From contig NZ_JADG01000004.1 in NCBI RefSeq assembly GCF_000518265.1, forward strand, positions 124,001 to 188,000: a DNA stretch of 64,000 nt, given 5' to 3'. This DNA is from Actinomadura oligospora ATCC 43269. Its GTDB lineage: Bacteria > Actinomycetota > Actinomycetes > Streptosporangiales > Streptosporangiaceae. The position numbers and the translations under genes are program-made. The stretch's first letter is position 1. Each line of letters begins with the position of its first letter. Below, piece after piece: positions 18,806 through 25,738 of the stretch. Below the pieces are notes generated by a model. That model did not search any database. It saw only the letters and a program-made list of their open reading frames with translations, and was not told the origin of the DNA.

Positions 18806-19993
18806 TCAACTCGGATCGGCGCCCTGCGGTGGGGGCTCCTCGTCGCCGTCGACGACCTTGGAGACCGTTCTCGGAGGGCCGTCGGGAGGGCCGGGAGGGC
18901 CTTCGGGGGCCTCGGCCGGGGTCAGGCCCTCGGTGCCCCTCAGGGCAGGCCAGGCGCGGTAGATGACCGCGACGATGGGGACGGCCACGGCGGCGCCGGG
19001 CAGGCCGCCGAGGACACCGCCCGCGGTGATCGACAGGATGACCGCCAGGGGGTGGAGGCGGACCCAGCGGCCGACGACCATCGGCTGCAGCAGATGGGAC
19101 TCCAGCTGGTGCTCGACCAGCAGGATGCCGAGGAAGATCAGCGCCGCGACGCCGCCCTTCGCGCCGAAGGTGACCGCGACGGCCAGGCCGCCGCCGACGA
19201 AGATGCCGACGATCGGGATGAAACTGCCCAGGAAGATCACGACGGCGAGCGGGGCCACCAGCGGGACGCCCATGACGGCCAGGACGATCGCGAGGACGAC
19301 GGCGTGGATCGCGGCGACCAGGACCGTCCCATGGACGTACTGGGACAGCGTCTCCCAGGCGGCGCGTCCCGCGCGGTCGACGCGCTCGCGGTAGCGGCCG
19401 AGGCCGCTGATCGTCCAGCCCCAGATGTTCGGGCCGTCCTTGAGCAGGAAGAACGTGACGAACAGCAGGAAGACCATCGCCGCGAGGGCCTCGATCGTGG
19501 CGGTGCCCCAGTCGAGGGCGGTGCTGGCGAGCATGCCGCGCCGCGCCTCGACCCACTTGGTGCCCTCGTCGACCGCGTCGTTCAGCCGGGAGTGCTGGAC
19601 GTGCAGCGGGCCGTTCTCCAGCCAGTGCTGGACGGACTTGGCGGTGTCCTGGACCTCCGAGACCAGCTTCGGGAACTCCTCGTTCGCCTGGATGCCGACG
19701 TAGGTGCCGATCCCGCCGAGGACGGCCAGGGCGAACAGCAGGGTCAGCCAGGTCGCCACGAGGGGCCCGAGGCCGAAGCGCTGCAGCCGGACGGTCAGCG
19801 GGCGCAGCAGGGCCGTCAGGAACAGCGCGATCGCGCAGGGCAGGAAGACGATCTTGAGGGTGCCGACGATCCAGGTGAGCCCGTAGACGACGATGCCGAT
19901 CGCGATGAGCCGCCAGGCCCACGCCGCCGCCGAGCTGAGCAGCGGCGGCACGAACTGCGTCCCGCGTTCGCTCGTCGTCTGGTCGTTGGCCAC
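18806..19993 (-). CDS. AI-2E family transporter (TqsA/PerM-like)
   Basis: This is a 395-residue membrane protein with about eight hydrophobic segments. It carries VTFFLLKDGPNIWGW, the GSFIPIVGIFVGGGLAV motif and LVEHQLESHLLQPMVVG, typical of the AI-2E/UPF0118 family. Members are proposed autoinducer or ion exporters; the true substrate here is unknown. The C-terminal 60 residues are a cytoplasmic Pro/Gly/Asp-rich tail. The GTG at 19991-19993 starts just before MANDQTT; the open frame upstream is not convincing. It is transcribed away from the chorismate mutase gene. Confidence 0.9.
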   Translation of the reverse strand: MANDQTTSERGTQFVPPLLSSAAAWAWRLIAIGIVVYGLTWIVGTLKIVFLPCAIALFLTALLRPLTVRLQRFGLGPLVATWLTLLFALAVLGGIGTYVGIQANEEFPKLVSEVQDTAKSVQHWLENGPLHVQHSRLNDAVDEGTKWVEARRGMLASTALDWGTATIEALAAMVFLLFVTFFLLKDGPNIWGWTISGLGRYRERVDRAGRAAWETLSQYVHGTVLVAAIHAVVLAIVLAVMGVPLVAPLAVVIFLGSFIPIVGIFVGGGLAVAVTFGAKGGVAALIFLGILLVEHQLESHLLQPMVVGRWVRLHPLAVILSITAGGVLGGLPGAAVAVPIVAVIYRAWPALRGTEGLTPAEAPEGPPGPPDGPPRTVSKVVDGDEEPPPQGADPS

Positions 19994-20082
19994 TGCGCGC
20001 CCCGTCCGTGCGATGGTCCCGAAAGCCGTCAGGGCCAGGGTAGGCGTCTTCGGTGCGGGGCGGGGCGTCCGCACAGGCGGGC

Positions 20083-20114
20083 GACGGGGCGTCTCGGCTA
20101 CTGAGACGCCCGTC
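20083..20114. promoter_or_regulatory. Inverted repeat upstream of the chorismate mutase promoter
   Basis: GACGGGGCGTCTC (20083-20095) pairs with GAGACGCCCGTC (20103-20114) over 12 positions with one bulged G and a 7-base spacer. The inner CGTCTC-N7-GAGACG (20090-20108) is identical in half-sites and spacing to the site before hisD. It lies seven bases upstream of the -35 element, a place suited to a regulator. Confidence 0.5.
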
Positions 20115-20121
20115 CTGGAGA

Positions 20122-20151
20122 TTGGCACGGGCGCGCGGCGTCCTCTAGCAT
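20122..20151 (+). promoter_or_regulatory. Sigma-A-type promoter for the chorismate mutase leader
   Basis: TTGGCA (20122-20127), an 18-base spacer and TAGCAT (20146-20151) make a good housekeeping promoter. Transcription would start near 20158-20159, which is the first base of a GTG opening a short ORF. Confidence 0.6.
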
Positions 20152-20158
20152 CGGCGCC

Positions 20159-20221
20159 GTGACACGTCGTTATCGCAGGTTTACGCAGCCGGCTCCGGGT
20201 GAGCCGGTCGGCGCGATCTGA
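20159..20221 (+). CDS. Candidate leaderless leader peptide (20 residues)
   Basis: A GTG placed at the predicted transcription start opens a 20-codon ORF beginning MTRRYRRFTQ and ending with TGA at 219-221 of the 20 kb block. It has Arg-rich context and one Tyr and one Phe codon, the products of the pathway that chorismate mutase feeds. It is followed by overlapping hairpins. The match to a leader peptide is suggestive, not proven: most attenuator peptides have runs of the regulatory codon. Confidence 0.4.
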   Translation: MTRRYRRFTQPAPGEPVGAI

Positions 20222-20271
20222 GCGACGACCACCGGAGCCGGCGGAAGGCGGAGCCCCTTGGGCTTCGCCTT
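20188..20271 (+). promoter_or_regulatory. Overlapping hairpins in the chorismate mutase leader RNA
   Basis: Segment 189-195 of this block pairs with 201-207 (CCGGCTC/GAGCCGG). The overlapping segment 20188-20198 pairs perfectly instead with 20232-20242 over 11 bp, so the two folds exclude each other. Downstream, 20245-20256 pairs with 20260-20271 as a 12-bp stem with one G-U pair and a 3-base loop, a possible terminator without a clear U-run. Position between a short ORF and the gene suggests attenuation or a structured 5' UTR. Confidence 0.4.
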
Positions 20272-20339
20272 CTCGCATGTGAGAGCACGCGGCCCCGGTG
20301 ACGACGTCCAGGGGCCGCCCTGGACGAGAGGGACCCCGG

Positions 20340-20696
20340 ATGGCCAAGGACCCGAGGAACGGCGACCGGACGACGACCGGCGAGCCGCGGTTCCGCCCGC
20401 CCGCCCCGTCGGAGGTCACCGACCTGCCCGCGGCGCGCGCCGCGATCGACACGATCGACGCCGCGCTCGCGGACCTGCTGGCGCGCCGGACGGAGATGGC
20501 GGGCGTGGTCCAGCGGCTCAAGCCGGTCGGCGGGTTCGCCGGGCGCGACCCCGAGCGCGAGCGGCAGATCGTCGCGGCGATGGCCGAACGCGCTCCCGCG
20601 CTCGGCCCGGAGCGCCTCTCCCGGATCATGAACGTGGTGATCGAGGCCGGGCTGGAGGTCGCCGAGGAGGCGCGCCGGGCGGCGCCCGAACGCTAG
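20340..20696 (+). CDS. Chorismate mutase, AroQ class
   Basis: This is a 118-residue all-helical chorismate mutase domain (chorismate to prephenate, for Phe and Tyr). The pattern RAAIDTIDAALADLLARR...VQRLK...RDPERERQIV...ISRIM-like helices matches AroQ, with the Arg and Lys that hold chorismate visible. ATG 20340-20342 has AGGG upstream. A 20-residue basic tail precedes the domain. The gene has its own promoter and leader, and its stop overlaps the convergent permease stop by 4 bases. Confidence 0.87.
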   Translation: MAKDPRNGDRTTTGEPRFRPPAPSEVTDLPAARAAIDTIDAALADLLARRTEMAGVVQRLKPVGGFAGRDPERERQIVAAMAERAPALGPERLSRIMNVVIEAGLEVAEEARRAAPER

Positions 20697-22375
20697 AAGA
20701 CCGCGTCCTGGGCGGGGCCCTCCTCCGGGAGGGCCTCGGCGGGCAGGACGGCGGCGACGCGGCGGCGGTTGATCGCCCACCAGCCGGTGTAGAGGGCCAG
20801 CACGAGGAACGGGATCGCGACGACCGCCCACTTCTGGTCACGGTCGAAGAGCATCAGCGGCACGACGGCCCCGAGCAGGGCGAGGGTCGCCCAGTTGGTG
20901 TAGGGCGACCCCGGCATGCGGTAGCCGGGGCGCTCCACCTCGCCGCGCTCGGCCGCGCGGCGGAACCGGACCTGCGCGTACAGCAGCGTCGCCCAGGTCG
21001 TCAGGACGCCGAGGGACGCGATGGACGTGGCGATCTCGAACGCCTTGTGCGGCAGGAACAGGTTCAGGACGACCCCGGCGACGTACACGACGGAGGTGAG
21101 CATGATCCCGCCGTACGGGACGTGCCGGGCGCTCATCCGCCCGGTGAACGCGGGGGCCTCGCCGCGCCGCGCCAGCGACTTGAGGATCCGTCCGGTCGAG
21201 TACAGGCCGGAGTTGCACGACGAGAGGGCCGCGGTGAGGACGACGAGGTTCATGACGCCGCCCACCCCGGGGACGCCGAGGAGGGCGAACACGGTCACGA
21301 ACGGGCTCTGGTCGCGCGGGTACATCGTCCACGGCAGGACCAGGACCAGCAGGAACACGGCGCCGACGTAGAACAGCGCGATCCTCCAGACCACGCCGTT
21401 GATGGCGCGCGGCATGACCTCGCGGGGATTGCGCGCCTCACCGGCGGAGATCCCGACCATCTCGATCGCGGCGTAGGCGAAGATCACGCCCTGCAGGCTG
21501 AGCAGGACGGCCCACATCCCCTGTGGGAGGAACCCGCCGAAATCGAACAGGTTGGGGAATTCGGCGTGGTGGGACGGTCCGATCCCGGTATGCGTGACGA
21601 CCAGGGCGACCCCCACGACCAGGAACACCAGGATCGCGGCGACCTTCAGCATCGCGAACCAGAACTCCAGCTCGCCGAACAGCCGCACCGACACCAGGTT
21701 CACGGCCAGCAGCACCGCGAGCGCGATCAGCGCCGACAGCCACTGCGGGAACCCCGGGGCCCAGAAGTGGACGTAGATCCCGACGCCGGTGATCTCCGCG
21801 ACGCCGGTCGCGGCCCAGCTCAGCCAGTACATCCAGCCGCTGGCATACCCGGCCCACTCGCCGATGAAGTCGCGCGCGTAGGCGACGAAGCTGCCGGTCG
21901 TCGGCCGGTGCAGGACGAGTTCGCCGAGGGCCCGCATCACGAAGAACGCGGCCACCCCGGCGAGCGCGTACGCCAGCACCAGCCCGGGGCCGGTGCTGTG
22001 CAGCCGCTGGGCGGTGCCGAGGAACAGCCCGACGCCGATCGCGCCGCCCATCGCGATCATCTGGACGTGCCGCGGTTGCAGCGACTGGTGGTAGCCCTCG
22101 TCCTCGTCCCCGCGCGGGATGCCGACCGGCGGACGGCCCGCGCGGGCCGCCGACAGCACCACGGCCGCCTCCTCGCGGGCGGCCTCGGCGAGCTCCCGGG
22201 CCATGTCCCGGGCCGCGTCGGCGGCCCGGTTGACGCTCCGCGCGGCCCGGTCGTCGTGTCCGTCCCCGCCCCGGGCGCCCTGCCGGCCTGTGTCGCCGCC
22301 GCCCCGGAGGCCTGTGTCGTCGCCGCTCTGGCGGCCTGTGCCGTCGCCGCCCCGTCGGCCTGTGTCGTCGTCCAC
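20693..22375 (-). CDS. Amino-acid permease, APC superfamily (AAT family)
   Basis: This is a 560-residue transporter with about 12 membrane segments. LQPRHVQMIAMGGAIGVGLFLG is the family's first-helix motif; IEMVGISAGEARNPREVMPRAI and LSSCNSGLYSTGRILKSLA follow. The C-terminal part resembles asparagine/aromatic amino-acid permeases (AnsP/AroP), but substrate cannot be fixed. The first 35 residues are a Gly/Asp/Arg repeat coded by 24-bp tandem units, so the true start may be downstream (for example near MARELAEAAREE). It ends convergently against chorismate mutase. Confidence 0.9.
   Translation of the reverse strand: MDDDTGRRGGDGTGRQSGDDTGLRGGGDTGRQGARGGDGHDDRAARSVNRAADAARDMARELAEAAREEAAVVLSAARAGRPPVGIPRGDEDEGYHQSLQPRHVQMIAMGGAIGVGLFLGTAQRLHSTGPGLVLAYALAGVAAFFVMRALGELVLHRPTTGSFVAYARDFIGEWAGYASGWMYWLSWAATGVAEITGVGIYVHFWAPGFPQWLSALIALAVLLAVNLVSVRLFGELEFWFAMLKVAAILVFLVVGVALVVTHTGIGPSHHAEFPNLFDFGGFLPQGMWAVLLSLQGVIFAYAAIEMVGISAGEARNPREVMPRAINGVVWRIALFYVGAVFLLVLVLPWTMYPRDQSPFVTVFALLGVPGVGGVMNLVVLTAALSSCNSGLYSTGRILKSLARRGEAPAFTGRMSARHVPYGGIMLTSVVYVAGVVLNLFLPHKAFEIATSIASLGVLTTWATLLYAQVRFRRAAERGEVERPGYRMPGSPYTNWATLALLGAVVPLMLFDRDQKWAVVAIPFLVLALYTGWWAINRRRVAAVLPAEALPEEGPAQDAVF
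22286..22375. repeat. 24-bp tandem repeats at the start of the permease gene
   Basis: Three full units (22286-22309, 22310-22333, 22334-22357) and one partial unit begin with GCCTGTG and encode an eight-residue Gly/Asp/Thr/Arg repeat on the minus strand. They lie before the conserved domain and could be coding or 5' leader. Confidence 0.8.
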
Positions 22376-22461
22376 GCGCTCCCCCGTCGTCCGTCCAGCA
22401 AGATCACCGGACTTGGAGGCAGTGGTACCCGCCCGGCGCGACGCGGACGGTCAAGCGACGA

Positions 22462-23391
22462 TCAAGACTCGGCGGCGACGATCTCCAGGGCGCGGGCGAG
22501 GTCGTCGGGGTAGGGGCTCTCGAACTCGACCCACTCGCCGTGCGTGGGGTGCTCGAACCCCAGCCGGACCGCGTGCAGCCACTGCCGCTTCATCCCCAGC
22601 CGGGCGGCGAGCGTCGGGTCGGCCCCGTAGGCCATGTCCCCGATGATCGGGTGCCGGATCGCCGACATGTGCACGCGGATCTGGTGCGTGCGGCCGGTCT
22701 CCAGGTCGACGTCCAGCAGCGTCGCGGCGCGGAACGCCTCGACGGTGTCGTAGTGCGTCACCGACGGCTTGCCGCCCGCGACGACCGCGAACCGGCCGTC
22801 GTGCGAGGGGTGCCGGTCGATCGGGGCGTCCACGGTCCCGCGGAACGGGTCGGGGTGCCCCTGGACGAGCGCCTGGTACCGCTTGTCGATGCGGCGCTCC
22901 TTGAACGCCCGCTTGAGCCGCGAGTACGCCAGCTCGCTCTTGGCGACGACCATCGCGCCCGTGGTGTTGGCGTCCAGCCGGTGCACGATGCCCTGCCGCT
23001 CGGACGCGCCGGACGTGGCGATCGTGTGCCCCGCCCCCAGCAGCCCGCCGAGGACGGTCTGGCCCGTCCAGCCCACGGTCGGGTGCGCGGCGACGCCGAT
23101 CGGCTTGTTCACCACGACGATGTCGTCGTCCTCGTAGAGGATGCCCATGCCCGGCACCGGCTCGGCCACCGGGACGGGCGCGGACGGCGGCGGCGGGAGC
23201 GTGACCTCCAGCCAGGATCCGCCGGTCACCCGGTCGGACTTGGCGACCTCCTTGCCGTCGAGGAGCACGTCCCCGGCGGCGATGATGTCGGCGGCGCGTC
23301 CGCGCGAGAGCCCGAACAGCCGGGCCAGGGCGGCGTCGACGCGCTCGCCCTCCAGGCCGTCCGGGACGGGGAGGCTGCGCACGTCGCTCAC
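22462..23391 (-). CDS. RluA/RluD-family 23S rRNA pseudouridine synthase
   Basis: This 309-residue enzyme has an N-terminal S4 RNA-binding domain ([22 protein letters not shown]) and a pseudouridine synthase domain with the catalytic Asp in [19 protein letters not shown]. The order and length fit RluD, which modifies helix 69 of 23S rRNA, but the exact target cannot be assigned by eye. ATG 23389-23391 overlaps the lspA stop by 4 bases; lspA-rluD is a usual actinobacterial pair. Confidence 0.93.
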   Translation of the reverse strand: MSDVRSLPVPDGLEGERVDAALARLFGLSRGRAADIIAAGDVLLDGKEVAKSDRVTGGSWLEVTLPPPPSAPVPVAEPVPGMGILYEDDDIVVVNKPIGVAAHPTVGWTGQTVLGGLLGAGHTIATSGASERQGIVHRLDANTTGAMVVAKSELAYSRLKRAFKERRIDKRYQALVQGHPDPFRGTVDAPIDRHPSHDGRFAVVAGGKPSVTHYDTVEAFRAATLLDVDLETGRTHQIRVHMSAIRHPIIGDMAYGADPTLAARLGMKRQWLHAVRLGFEHPTHGEWVEFESPYPDDLARALEIVAAES

Positions 23392-24068
23392 GCCACGTCC
23401 TCCTTGCCGTCGGTCTTCTTCTCAGCGGCGGTCTTCTCGTCGCCGTCACCGTCGGTGTCGTCGGCGTCCTTCTCGTCCTCGTCGCTGACGCGCGTGCCGT
23501 CCAGCTGGAGACCGCGGGCGGCCAGCACCACGGCCAGCACGCCGCCACAGCAGATCGCCGAGTCGGCCAGGTTGAACACCGGCCAGTGCGGCACCTCGAT
23601 CCAGTCGACCACGTGCCCCTTGAACAGGCCGGGCGCGCGGAACACCCGGTCGACCAGGTTCCCGAGCGCGCCGCCGAGCATCAGCCCGAGGCACACCGCC
23701 CAGGGCAGGCTGCGCAGGTTCCGCGCCGTCCGGACGATCGCGACCACCACGCCGAGCGCGATCGCCGTGAACACGATGGTGTAGCCGGTCCCGATCGAGA
23801 ACGCGGCCCCGCTGTTGCGCGTCTGCCGCAGCGTCAGCAGGCCGCCGAGCAGCCGCACGGTGTCCACGTCGGTCAGCTTCGCCACCACGAGGATCTTGGA
23901 CACGACGTCCACGGCCAGCGCCGCCGCGGCGACCGCGACCAGGATGCCGATCCGGCGCGGCCGTCGCTGCCCGTCGTCCTCAGGAGGGGTGGGGCCGTCG
24001 CCCCGCTCGTCGCTCAGGGGGGCTCCTCGTGTCTCCGGCGATCCGGCCGGTGTACTGGCAGCGGTCAT
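23388..24068 (-). CDS. lspA: Lipoprotein signal peptidase LspA
   Basis: This is the aspartyl protease that removes signal peptides from prolipoproteins in the membrane. Four hydrophobic segments (about residues 40-57, 95-113, 122-140, 163-185) and the catalytic Asp pair in [13 protein letters not shown] and VFNLADSAI are present, plus RNSGAAFS. The 226-residue length exceeds the usual 160-200 because of a disordered N-tail and an acidic/Lys-rich C-tail of about 35 residues. An AGAGGA ribosome site lies within a hairpin just upstream of ATG 24066-24068. Confidence 0.95.
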   Translation of the reverse strand: MTAASTPAGSPETRGAPLSDERGDGPTPPEDDGQRRPRRIGILVAVAAAALAVDVVSKILVVAKLTDVDTVRLLGGLLTLRQTRNSGAAFSIGTGYTIVFTAIALGVVVAIVRTARNLRSLPWAVCLGLMLGGALGNLVDRVFRAPGLFKGHVVDWIEVPHWPVFNLADSAICCGGVLAVVLAARGLQLDGTRVSDEDEKDADDTDGDGDEKTAAEKKTDGKEDVA

Positions 24069-24073
24069 TCGGA

Positions 24074-24110
24074 AATCCTCTCAGGATTCTCTCCCGACCG
24101 GTCGGGAGAG
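24074..24110 (-). promoter_or_regulatory. Two adjacent palindromes in the lspA 5' leader
   Basis: AATCCT-N3-AGGATT (24074-24088) places the lspA ribosome site inside a hairpin stem five bases from the start codon. Next to it lies a perfect 22-bp palindrome (24089-24110, half-site CTCTCCCGACC). As RNA it makes a 9-bp stem with a CCGG loop; as DNA it suits a dimeric regulator. Confidence 0.55.
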
Positions 24111-24304
24111 GCGGCTCCTGGGGACCAGGACGCACACGGGACGGGCACCTCCGGCACCGAACGTGACCGTCCGCTCACGGAAGGTCCGTGGCGGCCGGCG
24201 TGCTCCGTGCCGGAATCGCCCGTGAGGCGGGCGCTCGAGTACCGCTTCCACCCGGCCGCCGGGCGGGCCTCACGGCTCGCGCGGACGTCCGGGTGCGTGC
24301 GCAG

Positions 24305-24333
24305 GGTATACAACCGAACGCCGACAGCCCGAA
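24305..24333 (-). promoter_or_regulatory. Possible lspA promoter
   Basis: On the minus strand TTCGGG (24328-24333), a 17-base spacer and TATACC (24305-24310) form a plausible promoter, implying a 5' leader of about 230 bases for lspA. In the rest of 24069-24412 I see only the palindromes next to lspA and the terminator of the gene to the right. Confidence 0.4.
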
Positions 24334-24359
24334 CCGAAGCCGGCGCCCGCGCCGAAACA

Positions 24360-24391
24360 GGAGGCCCCCGGGCACGAGCCCGGGGACCTCC
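24360..24391 (-). terminator. Hairpin terminator after the TraR/DksA-type gene
   Basis: Arms 24360-24373 and 24378-24391 pair over 14 positions with one mismatch around the loop ACGA, about 20 bases past the stop of the leftward zinc-finger gene. Confidence 0.75.
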
Positions 24392-24412
24392 TCCCGCCGT
24401 GAGGCGGGCCGC

Positions 24413-25207
24413 TCAGCGGCGTTCCTCGCGCTGCTTGCAGGTCACGCACAGGGTCGCGCGGGGGTAGGCCTTCAGCCGGGCCTTGCCGATCGGCGTCCCG
24501 CACGACTCGCAGACCCCGTAGGTTCCGGCGTCCATGCGCTGGATGGCCCGCTCGTTCTGGGCGATCAGGTCGCGGGAGTGGTAGGTCAGGGAGAGCTCGT
24601 GCTCCCGCTCGTAGGTCTTGGCCCCGGCGTCGGCCTGGTCGTCGCCCGCCCCCTCGCCGCTCTCGTCGGCGATGTGCGAGGACAGCTCGACGATCTCCTC
24701 CTCCAGGACGGCGATGTTCTCCTGGAGGACGGCCCGGACCTCGGCGACCTCGGCCTCGGTCCACCGGTCCTCGTCCTTGCGGACGGGCAGCTCCGCGGCC
24801 TTGACCTTCACCCTGGCGGGCGCCTTGACCTTGACCTTCGCCGCCTTCGCCGGGGCCTTGGCCGGGGCCTTCACGGGGGCCTTGGAAGCCGCCTTCACCC
24901 GCGTCCTGGCCGTGCTCTTGGCCGCGCCCTTGGCCTTGACAGCAGGCTTGGCGGCAGGCTTGGGCGCAGGCTTCGCGGCGGGCTGGGCAGGGGTCTTGGC
25001 GGCCCTGGACGTGGTCCGGGACGCGGATTTGGAAGCGGGCTTGGCGGGAGTCTTCGCCGGGGGCTTGGCCTTGCCGGACGCGCTCCTCGGCGTGCGCTTG
25101 GCCGCCGCGCGCTTGGTGGTGCCCCTGGCGGCCGTCCGGGTGGGGTGGGCTCCGGCCGCGCCGGCGGCCTTCGCGGCGGTCTTCTCGACGGACGGTGCGG
25201 GCAGCAT
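24413..25207 (-). CDS. TraR/DksA-type zinc-finger protein with Lys/Ala-rich N-terminus
   Basis: This is a 264-residue protein. The C-terminal third has the DksA/TraR layout: an acidic coiled region (AVLQENIAVLEEEIVELSSHI), then ERAIQRMDAGTYGVCESC and a second CVTC pair that together bind zinc. Family members bind RNA polymerase near its secondary channel; actinobacterial ones are poorly studied. The first 150 residues are Lys/Ala/Pro repeats like histone H1 or HupS tails, suggesting DNA or RNA contact. ATG 25205-25207 follows GGGGA by four bases; the longer frame overlaps the promoter region. Confidence 0.88.
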   Translation of the reverse strand: MLPAPSVEKTAAKAAGAAGAHPTRTAARGTTKRAAAKRTPRSASGKAKPPAKTPAKPASKSASRTTSRAAKTPAQPAAKPAPKPAAKPAVKAKGAAKSTARTRVKAASKAPVKAPAKAPAKAAKVKVKAPARVKVKAAELPVRKDEDRWTEAEVAEVRAVLQENIAVLEEEIVELSSHIADESGEGAGDDQADAGAKTYEREHELSLTYHSRDLIAQNERAIQRMDAGTYGVCESCGTPIGKARLKAYPRATLCVTCKQREERR

Positions 25208-25540
25208 AGGTCCCCATTCCCCCTGGCTGCGGCGGTCCGGACGGGTCGTCCGGGGCCGAGTACAGCCCGCAATATGCCCGGTGCCCCCGAGCGGAGAAAC
25301 CCCCGATTCGGCAGGCATGCCCAAGCTTTGCCACCGTGACGCACCTCACATTCAACGCCGGCTCGGCCCCGGGGGATCCGCGGACGGACCCGCGCACGGG
25401 GCCACGCGATATCGGGAAGAGTTCGGACGCCCCGTGCGTTACCCTCGATTCCAGCAGTCTTGTCGGCAGGCGTAGAAGGGGACACCTGCCGCCGCAGGCA
25501 GTCAGGAGCGACCCGGGGACGGTGCGAGCCCGGGGACGAG

Positions 25541-25728
25541 CGCGGCGGTCTGATCACCCCGGAGCCGCCGGAGGAACGGCCGCGTCCATCCGGACGGGCC
25601 CAGTAGAACCGGCAGCCGAGCGGCTCAACGAAGCGGACCGCGCCCTCGCGCGCGGTCAAGGAGGGTGGTACCGCGGGGCCTCGTGCCTCGTCCCTCCGGA
25701 AACGTCGTCCTACACGTCGATCCGGAGG
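25541..25728 (+). ncRNA. Translational T-box riboswitch before ileS (actinobacterial type)
   Basis: The T-box core (AGGGTGGTACCGCGG, 25662-25676) with TGGT at 25666-25669 for pairing the tRNA 3' end is unmistakable. A short stem I (GGCGG/CCGCC) displays an ATC isoleucine codon at 25553-25555. GGAGGG (25660-25665) can pair with CCCTCC (25692-25697), the tRNA-bound antisequestrator. Alternatively CCTCCGGA (25693-25700) pairs with TCCGGAGG (25721-25728), hiding the ileS ribosome site. Uncharged tRNA-Ile should therefore open translation. The stretch 25208-25540 upstream must contain the promoter; I cannot place it with confidence. Confidence 0.93.
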
Positions 25729-25738
25729 TCCGCCGACC

